This document shows, in pieces, positions 57,794-64,000 of a DNA stretch of 64,000 nucleotides. Both the position numbers and the translations under genes were made by a program. Positions within the stretch are counted from its first letter, which is position 1, and each line of letters begins with the position of its first letter. The notes beneath the pieces were generated by a model. That model did not search any database, was not told the DNA's origin, and saw nothing but the letters and a program-made list of their open reading frames with translations. The DNA comes from UBA6059 sp965227155 (GTDB lineage: Bacteria; Bacteroidota; Bacteroidia; Cytophagales; Cyclobacteriaceae). The stretch is from the NCBI GenBank assembly GCA_965227155.1, contig OZ245731.1, forward strand, positions 930,001 through 994,000, given 5' to 3'.

Positions 57794-58270
57794 CTATTGA
57801 GGAATAGGGATGACCTTGCTATTCTTGAAAGTAGAAAGGATCACCATGGATTGCAAACTATCCACAACTTCTATCTCACTTACTTTTTCCAGCATCAGCT
57901 TTTGGTATGAGGCGATATCTTCAGCTATAATTCTGAGGATAAAATCACCGGAACCGGTAATATGGTGACATTCGATCACCTCATCGATGTTGTTGATCTC
58001 ATTAAGGAAAATATCGATGTTCTTCTTGTTATGCCCTTTCAGCGAAACCTGTACGAAGGTATTGACACCCAACCCTACACGAGAAGTGTCCAACATGGCA
58101 TGGTAGCTTTTAATTACACCCGAATTCTCCAGCTTCTTCACTCTTTCTAATGTAGGAGCAGGCGATAGTCCAATCTCTTTGGATAGTTGAGCATTGGTGA
58201 TTTTTGCATTAGCCTGTAGGATTTCAAGGATTTTCCTGTCGGTTTGATCTATTTTTAGCTGTAATGGCAT
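57794..58270 (-). CDS. Lrp/AsnC family transcriptional regulator
   Basis: A 158-residue Lrp-type regulator. The N-terminal helix-turn-helix is NAQLSKEIGLSPAPTLERVKKL and the C-terminal RAM domain has HHITGSGDFILRIIAED. Such proteins sense amino acids or related ligands and form octamers. It is the first gene of the Lrp-phosphoribosyltransferase-DUF429 unit and has a good promoter match at 58303-58334. The ligand is unknown. Confidence 0.94.
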   Translation of the reverse strand: MPLQLKIDQTDRKILEILQANAKITNAQLSKEIGLSPAPTLERVKKLENSGVIKSYHAMLDTSRVGLGVNTFVQVSLKGHNKKNIDIFLNEINNIDEVIECHHITGSGDFILRIIAEDIASYQKLMLEKVSEIEVVDSLQSMVILSTFKNSKVIPIPQ

Positions 58271-58302
58271 TTTATGTGAGATTAACAGAATATTATTTGC
58301 TG

Positions 58303-58334
58303 CAAAGGTAATAATTAATAGAAAGCTTCTACAA
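58303..58334 (-). promoter_or_regulatory. Bacteroidota-type promoter for the Lrp unit
   Basis: On the minus strand TTG (58332-58334) is followed after 21 bases by TACCTTTG (58303-58310). The start would be near 58296, 26 bases before the Lrp ATG. Confidence 0.6.
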
Positions 58335-58685
58335 GTAATTAATCAATCGCAGTATTAAATGTTTTTATTCCCTAAAACAACTCAAAAACCAAATATCCTT
58401 ATTGCCTTTAAAGGGTAAAGAGAGTATTACAGCTATTTTAAACGAGTAGAAAAAATTTCATATCACAATTACTCCTGATACGTCAATACAACATGACTAT
58501 TTTCCTATTCAAGATATTCCTGTAAAAACTGTCAATACGATGAAAATATTTACGTAAAATTCGTCAATAGCCTTACAACTCATACTATATGTAGAGTTGT
58601 TTAGCTACCATTGATTTCTGATTTCTTCCCGATCGTTGGTAAAAACACCAACAATGGCGAGGTTTCGATGGGCTCAACCTAAGTC
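58335..58685. other. AT-rich intergenic region with no clear gene
   Basis: No coding frame or RNA gene was recognised between the Lrp promoter and the hairpin downstream of the giant PKD gene. Confidence 0.5.
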
Positions 58686-58718
58686 AACCTCGACAAGGTT
58701 TTGAACCTTGTCGAGGTT
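58686..58718 (-). terminator. Perfect long hairpin after the PKD gene
   Basis: AACCTCGACAAGGTT pairs perfectly with AACCTTGTCGAGGTT, leaving a three-base loop. It lies 23-55 bases beyond the stop of the PKD gene. Only short T runs flank it, so it may be a terminator or an mRNA 3' end structure. Confidence 0.6.
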
Positions 58719-58740
58719 TTAGATCGTAGCAATAAGGGAT

Positions 58741-61700
58741 TTAAAAGCCAATGATTACCCTGCGGGTAGCGACTCCATCAGAAGTGTAAATCCTAAGGAA
58801 GTACATTCCGGGTCGATTGTTAGAGTAATCGAGCAGTAGGGGCTGAAGGCCGGCTTTCAGGTTGGGATAGGTTTCGAACAATACCTGCTGACCCTGCATA
58901 TTCAGCAGTTCCAGGTCTAGGTTATCGTCCTCCGGTAGCACTACATCCAGTCGGAACTTACCGTCTCCGGGATTAGGGTAAGGCTGTCCGACCACCAGGG
59001 ACTGGATCAGGTTGATACAGGCTTCATTGTTGATGGGTGTGGGATCGGTTAAGCCCTGATACTCCAGGGGCAGGTTGATGCAAATGGATTCCAACGGCGT
59101 ATCAGCAGGCAACCGCGTGTCCAGTGTGTAGATGATGCTTGATTTATACCGGATAAATGCATCCAGCGGTTCGAGGAGCTTGATGCCATTTTCCAGGGCT
59201 ATGACCAGATCGATGCCTTCCACATCAACTGTTGCCAGGTTAGATATGCGTAACACAATATTGGTAGCATCTGCAGTGTTGGCACCCTGTATTTCCTGGA
59301 TCGCCAGATCATAAGCCGGTATGTCTACTCTAATCGATTGTGTGTTGCTGTCCTCGCACCCAAGGGAGTCAATGACGGTGAGCGTGACGTCATAAATGGC
59401 AATTTCATTGAAGGTATATTCAAAGTCTTCACTATCACTACTAATCACTTCATCATCCACCGACCAAATGAATTGCCGGGCATCATCGGAAGAAGTGTTT
59501 TCAAAAAACACATTAAATGGTGGCGGACCAAAGGTGCTGCTGGGTATAAATGCAGCTACCGGCGCAGGTTCAACCACTACAGTTTTGGTTACCTGCTCTA
59601 TGCAGCCTCTGGCAGAGAGCACCGTTAATGTGATGTCATATTCACCTGCCTCGGGAAACTCAAACTGCGCTTCACGCCCGTTGGCAGAACCCAGACCTGC
59701 AAAATTCCAGGTACGGCTAACAATGCTATCCTCCTGTACAGTAGAGAGATCGGTAAAGAAGGTGATGTTGTTGTCGCAGGCCTGTGTGTTTTCAAAATCT
59801 GCATTGATGGGTGGCAGAATGGTAATGGTTTTAGTCACCGTATTGCTGCAGAGGTTCAGGTAGTCTAATGTCAGGGAAACATCATACTCACCCGGCTCAT
59901 CAAAGATGTAGCTCACCGCCTCATTCCTGAAAGTGTTGTCTTCAATTTGCCAGAAATAATCAAGGATAAGGGTTTCCTGGTCGGTGATGGTGATGTCCTC
60001 TAACCGCACAGGCTCACCAAAGCACCCCTGCTCTATACTGAAGTCCGGCACAGGTGCCTTCCTTACCTCTACCACCTGGGTAGTGGTATTGCTACAGCCA
60101 AAATTGCTGGTGGTGGTGAGGGTAATTTCATATTCACCGGCTTCTGCAAAAGTAAACTGCGGACTGGGTTGCTCACTCGAGCCCAACCCTGCAAAATCCC
60201 ATTGCCACTGAGTGATGTTGGCACCATCTACGATAGATGTATCGATCAACTGCAAAGCCTGGCCTGCACAACCGATCTCCGCCTCAAAACCCACCTGCGG
60301 CAATGCGCGGATAGCGATGTTACGCTCAATGAAGTTATCACATCCGGCTTCATTGACAGCAGTGAGCCGTACCACATAATCGCCAGGCGCTGAATACTGG
60401 TAGTTGGGTGCTATCTGTGTGGCTTCTCCCCCATCCCCAAATTCCCACAGGTAGCTATCAATGTCAGTATCATCAGTTGTATTCTCAAAGCGGGTGATTT
60501 GGTCGATGCACAAGTCCGAAAAATCAAAGCTAGGGTTTGGCGAGGCATTGATCTCAATGGTTTGGATGGTATCGGTACTACACCCCGGTATGGCTGCTGA
60601 TAATTGCACCGCCTTAGTGCCGGGTGTATCAAATACAAAGCCTGTATTGCCGGAAACAGCTACCGGCTGCCCTGCAAAATCCCATTGGTAGCTCACCATC
60701 GAATCCGGCCCATCAAACAAGCTGGTATTTTCAAAAAAGATGGAGTCATCCTCACAAAACAAGGTATTGGTAATGTCAAAGCTGGCTTGCGGTGGATCAT
60801 AGATCGTTATTTCTTGCTCAACAAAGTTAGTGCAGCCATTATCCCCCACCACATCCAGGCGGATGGGATAGGTGCCGGCTGTGTCGAAGGCAATGGTGGG
60901 TGCAGGTGAAGTGGAGGTTTCGATAACATCCTTAAAATCCCAACTGTAACTATCGATATCCCCTGAAGTGTTTTCTGAAGTAAAAGATGTGGGAGAAGCA
61001 ACACATGAATTATTGAAAGTAAAGTTTATATCGGGTGCAATACTATTAGAGATTTGTATTTCTTTTTCGGAGTAAGCTGAATTACCATTATCAGCAAAAG
61101 CAGTTAGTCCAATAGTGAAAGTTCCTGATTGAGAATAAAAGATATTGTTAGGTTCAAAATCGGTACTTGTGGTGACACTCGGGCCAGAGCATGTGTTGTT
61201 AAAGCCTATTCTGTGAAATGATTTATCGTTTGAGGCTATAACAAAGCCAAACCAGTCAGTTGTATTTTGGTCATAAGCTATGTCTAATGCACGGGCATCC
61301 GTAAAAGCATTGTTATTATTACCAATGAGTACGTTGTTAGGTGAAGACGTAATGTCCTGATCGAACTCTAAGCGATAAATGCCAGTGAATCTACCGAGAA
61401 CAAAGGCATATATCAGATTTCCTTCTTTTCTGATTTTCACTTCAACAGCTAAAGGTATATCAATGAGATCTTCAGAGGTGGGAGTGCTGAATAAGTCAGT
61501 GCCAAAGTTTAATCGAAAGACCTTTCCATTGCCGGAGGAAGTTGTGAGGCCATACCAATTTCCATTTTCCTGGATTAGGTCTATGCCAAATAGTTGTGAG
61601 TAGCTAGCGTTATTATAGGTGATAACATCACCAGATGATGGTGTATTAGTAATACTGTTACCAAAGTTGATAATCACGATTCTTCCAGCATCATGATTAG

Positions 61701-64000
61701 TAACGGTAGCAACGATGTTACCATCATCCACTGCCAGAGTAATTCCTCTAGGGCCATTTAAGCCAAGTGCAACCTGGCCACTAATATCAGTAACAGCAGG
61801 GGAATTGTTATTTAAGTCGCTACCAAAGTCTAACCTCAGTAATTTGTCATTTCCATCATTGACCAACAGTGCATACCATTGATTGTTCTCTTGGAAGAAC
61901 TCCATGTCTCTTGGGACGCTTAAGTTTCCAGAAAGGGTGCCTAAGTCAACAACAACAGGATCATTGGTGAGATCGGATTCAAATTCAAGTCGCAGTAGTT
62001 TGTTATTACTTCTATTGGTGACAAAACCATACCAGGTACCATCATCATTAACAGTGGAAATAGAGTTAGGGAAGTTGCTTGCATCAATAGTTCCGATATT
62101 GGAATACGATTCAAACCCTTTCAAAGAACCCGGGCAGAAATCCCAGATGTATTCAACTGCATTGGCTGATTGATTGGAAATTACTACCTGCTCTTGTTGA
62201 CAGAATTCATTCTTTGGAAGCTCGAATATTGGTGTTGCATTTTGCGCTTCTATAATAGTAATAGACTCTGATGTAATGTTTTCACAGCCTTGACCAGAAG
62301 TAGTAGTAAGCTCTATTGTATAATTACCAGTAGATTCGAAACTATGGCTTATGTTTTCCCCTGTACCAGAAGAACCATCCCCAAAATCCCATTCCCAGGA
62401 GACAATATTGTCGTCGGTCGGAGTAATGTCGGATCCATTGAAATCTATGGGCACATTTTCAACCAGATCACCATCAATTGAGAAATCCGACTGATTCGTA
62501 CCTATAGTAATGGTTTTTGATAATGAACTTTCACAGATTCCATTGTCTACAGTTAGTGTGATGATGTATTCTCCCTCTAAGGTATAAGTATGACTGGGAG
62601 CAGTAAGTGTGCTTTTGGTGGAGCCATCCCCAAAATTCCATTGATAGCTAATCTCTGGCCCTGTAGCAGCTTCATTAATAAATGAGACGGGTCCTTTTCC
62701 GAAACAATTGTTAGTCCAGCTGAAATTAACCATTGCACCTTCATCAACAGTAAATGATTTTTGGGCTGTACTAACACAGCCTTGCGCAAGGCTTACTGTT
62801 AATTTGACTGTTTGAGATTCTGCTTCTGTGAAAGTATAGCTTGGATTTTCCAGATTACTATCTTCTACGCCATCATTATTAAAGTCCCAACTATAGGTCA
62901 CAGGTGCCCCATCTGAAATAGCACTTGTATTATTAAATGTTACTTCTGAATTGGTACAAATTTGCGTGGGAATAGAAAAGTCAGCAACGGGTTGATCGAA
63001 TAAAGAGAGACTTTTTGTTATGGTTACGTCACAAGCGACATTATTAACTGTTAAACCTATGTCGTAAGTTCCTTCGGTTGAGTGACTATAGCTTGGGTTA
63101 GACACGTCACTCGTACCTGAGTTGTCCCCAAAATCCCAACTGTAACTATCGATATCCCCTGAAGTGTTTTCTGAAGTAAAAGATGTGGGAGAAGCAACAC
63201 ATGAATTATTGAAAGTAAAGTTTATATCGGGTGCAATACTATTAGAGATTTGTATTTCTTTTTCGGAGTAAGCTGAATTACCATTATCAGCAAAAGCAGT
63301 TAGTCCAATAGTGAAAGTTCCTGATTGAGAATAAAAGATATTGTTAGGTTCAAAATCGGTACTTGTGGTGACACTCGGGCCAGAGCATGTGTTGTTAAAG
63401 CCTATTCTGTGAAATGATTTATCGTTTGAGGCTATAACAAAGCCAAACCAGTCAGTTGTATTTTGGTCATAAGCTATGTCTAATGCACGGGCATCCGTAA
63501 AAGCATTGTTATTATTACCAATGAGTACGTTGTTAGGTGAAGACGTAATGTCCTGATCGAACTCTAAGCGATAAATGCCAGTGAATCTACCGAGAACAAA
63601 GGCATATATCAGATTTCCTTCTTTTCTGATTTTCACTTCAACAGCTAAAGGTATATCAATGAGATCTTCAGAGGTGGGAGTGCTGAATAAGTCAGTGCCA
63701 AAGTTTAATCGAAAGACCTTTCCATTGCCGGAGGAAGTTGTGAGGCCATACCAATTTCCATTTTCCTGGATTAGGTCTATGCCAAATAGTTGTGAGTAGC
63801 TAGCGTTATTATAGGTGATAACATCACCAGATGATGGTGTATTAGTAATACTGTTACCAAAGTTGATAATCACGATTCTTCCAGCATCATGATTAGTAAC
63901 GGTAGCAACGATGTTACCATCATCCACTGCCAGAGTAATTCCTCTAGGGCCATTTAAGCCAAGTGCAACCTGGCCACTAATATCAGTAACAGCAGGGGAA
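58741..64000 (-). CDS. Giant PKD-repeat surface protein with type IX sorting domain (5' end cut by window edge)
   Basis: The frame is open from the right edge to the stop at 58741, about 1752 residues, and the N-terminus is outside. The window part starts in a propeller-like region with repeated NxWYGxxxxxGNxKxxRLxFG units. Five PKD domains follow (WDFGDGS-type motifs), a second propeller-like region, then about seven more PKD domains. Next is a CARDB-like domain (AYDLAIQEIQGA), and last about 80 residues ending MYFLRIYTSDGVATRRVIIGF-type, a type A type IX secretion sorting domain (PYPNPGDGKF). It is likely secreted and attached to the surface for adhesion or polymer binding. An exact in-frame repeat and a composition break are described separately. 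Confidence 0.92.
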   Translation of the reverse strand, partial: SPAVTDISGQVALGLNGPRGITLAVDDGNIVATVTNHDAGRIVIINFGNSITNTPSSGDVITYNNASYSQLFGIDLIQENGNWYGLTTSSGNGKVFRLNFGTDLFSTPTSEDLIDIPLAVEVKIRKEGNLIYAFVLGRFTGIYRLEFDQDITSSPNNVLIGNNNNAFTDARALDIAYDQNTTDWFGFVIASNDKSFHRIGFNNTCSGPSVTTSTDFEPNNIFYSQSGTFTIGLTAFADNGNSAYSEKEIQISNSIAPDINFTFNNSCVASPTSFTSENTSGDIDSYSWDFGDNSGTSDVSNPSYSHSTEGTYDIGLTVNNVACDVTITKSLSLFDQPVADFSIPTQICTNSEVTFNNTSAISDGAPVTYSWDFNNDGVEDSNLENPSYTFTEAESQTVKLTVSLAQGCVSTAQKSFTVDEGAMVNFSWTNNCFGKGPVSFINEAATGPEISYQWNFGDGSTKSTLTAPSHTYTLEGEYIITLTVDNGICESSLSKTITIGTNQSDFSIDGDLVENVPIDFNGSDITPTDDNIVSWEWDFGDGSSGTGENISHSFESTGNYTIELTTTSGQGCENITSESITIIEAQNATPIFELPKNEFCQQEQVVISNQSANAVEYIWDFCPGSLKGFESYSNIGTIDASNFPNSISTVNDDGTWYGFVTNRSNNKLLRLEFESDLTNDPVVVDLGTLSGNLSVPRDMEFFQENNQWYALLVNDGNDKLLRLDFGSDLNNNSPAVTDISGQVALGLNGPRGITLAVDDGNIVATVTNHDAGRIVIINFGNSITNTPSSGDVITYNNASYSQLFGIDLIQENGNWYGLTTSSGNGKVFRLNFGTDLFSTPTSEDLIDIPLAVEVKIRKEGNLIYAFVLGRFTGIYRLEFDQDITSSPNNVLIGNNNNAFTDARALDIAYDQNTTDWFGFVIASNDKSFHRIGFNNTCSGPSVTTSTDFEPNNIFYSQSGTFTIGLTAFADNGNSAYSEKEIQISNSIAPDINFTFNNSCVASPTSFTSENTSGDIDSYSWDFKDVIETSTSPAPTIAFDTAGTYPIRLDVVGDNGCTNFVEQEITIYDPPQASFDITNTLFCEDDSIFFENTSLFDGPDSMVSYQWDFAGQPVAVSGNTGFVFDTPGTKAVQLSAAIPGCSTDTIQTIEINASPNPSFDFSDLCIDQITRFENTTDDTDIDSYLWEFGDGGEATQIAPNYQYSAPGDYVVRLTAVNEAGCDNFIERNIAIRALPQVGFEAEIGCAGQALQLIDTSIVDGANITQWQWDFAGLGSSEQPSPQFTFAEAGEYEITLTTTSNFGCSNTTTQVVEVRKAPVPDFSIEQGCFGEPVRLEDITITDQETLILDYFWQIEDNTFRNEAVSYIFDEPGEYDVSLTLDYLNLCSNTVTKTITILPPINADFENTQACDNNITFFTDLSTVQEDSIVSRTWNFAGLGSANGREAQFEFPEAGEYDITLTVLSARGCIEQVTKTVVVEPAPVAAFIPSSTFGPPPFNVFFENTSSDDARQFIWSVDDEVISSDSEDFEYTFNEIAIYDVTLTVIDSLGCEDSNTQSIRVDIPAYDLAIQEIQGANTADATNIVLRISNLATVDVEGIDLVIALENGIKLLEPLDAFIRYKSSIIYTLDTRLPADTPLESICINLPLEYQGLTDPTPINNEACINLIQSLVVGQPYPNPGDGKFRLDVVLPEDDNLDLELLNMQGQQVLFETYPNLKAGLQPLLLDYSNNRPGMYFLRIYTSDGVATRRVIIGF
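60934..61804 (-). repeat. Inner copy of an exact direct repeat inside the PKD gene
   Basis: At least 871 bases match 63130-64000 at a constant offset of 2196 bases (732 codons), with no difference seen. The inner boundary is sharp: position 60933 differs from 63129. It encodes half a propeller-like region and the start of a PKD domain. The other boundary cannot be seen because the second copy runs off the window. Confidence 0.92.
63130..64000 (-). repeat. Outer copy of the exact direct repeat (cut by window edge)
   Basis: The partner of 60934-61804. Both copies are in the same frame and orientation, so the gene gains a 732-residue unit. Extent beyond 64000 is unknown, and further copies may exist. 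Confidence 0.92.

Noticed and set aside
61379..63799. Two identical plus-strand frames of 74 residues (61379-61603 and 63575-63799)
   Set aside because: They are antisense shadows of the exact repeat in the PKD gene and are identical only because the DNA is.
60934..64000. The direct repeat as a mobile element
   Set aside because: No transposase, terminal inverted repeats or target duplication are seen, and the repeat is coding and in frame.

Overview
The window looks like the chromosome of a free-living, probably marine Bacteroidota, most likely from the Cytophagales side of the phylum. Evidence: a SusC/SusD outer-membrane pair, a giant PKD-repeat protein with a C-terminal type IX secretion sorting domain, lipoproteins with Bacteroidota-type lipoboxes, 16S rRNA ending in the GGAACACCTCC form, and several promoters of the Bacteroidota type (TTG or TTTG, 19-21 bases, TAnnTTTG). 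The genus is inference. Gene packing is tight, with several convergent genes overlapping at their 3' ends. No phage, insertion sequence or CRISPR array was seen.

Layout. 1-1803 (minus): rpmH, rnpA and a C-terminal processing protease cut by the left edge. 1914-7825: M61 peptidase, adenosine kinase-type PfkB, a glycerophosphodiesterase lipoprotein with a glycerol facilitator, a LEA-like lipoprotein and a ROK sugar kinase. 7878-19589: a carbohydrate/glycerol block with GH13 alpha-glucosidase, GH65 phosphorylase, beta-phosphoglucomutase, amylosucrase, glpD, glpK and a sodium:solute symporter. 19871-25674 (minus): a full rrn operon (16S, tRNA-Ile, tRNA-Ala, 23S, 5S) with tandem promoters and a terminator. 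25710-36369: purA, STAS protein, Fur-type regulator, RelA/SpoT, tRNA-Leu, trigger factor, clpP, clpX, lpxB, queD and hldD. 36438-43324: SusC/SusD with a third lipoprotein and a LuxR-type response regulator. 43640-50986: an adaptor plus LolD-type ATPase, then a type-1-secretion-like set (ABC, HlyD, TolC). 51192-58270: FKBP isomerase, NtrC-type regulator and kinase, LpxH-like phosphatase, glycosyltransferase, DUF429 protein, phosphoribosyltransferase and Lrp. 58741-64000: the giant PKD protein, cut by the right edge.

How genes may work together. The carbohydrate block has two divergent transcription units that share a near-identical 16-base palindrome (9658-9673 and 19683-19698), suggesting one LacI-type regulator controls alpha-glucoside cleavage, beta-glucose-1-phosphate use and glycerol catabolism. 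That combination is what a cell needs to eat a glucoside of glycerol, and I propose glucosylglycerol salvage as a testable reading. The adaptor/LolD unit has a sigma-54-like promoter and an upstream inverted repeat, and an NtrC-type activator with its kinase lies about 6 kb away. The giant surface protein carries an exact in-frame direct repeat of at least 871 bases, offset by 2196 bases, with a base-composition break at its inner boundary.
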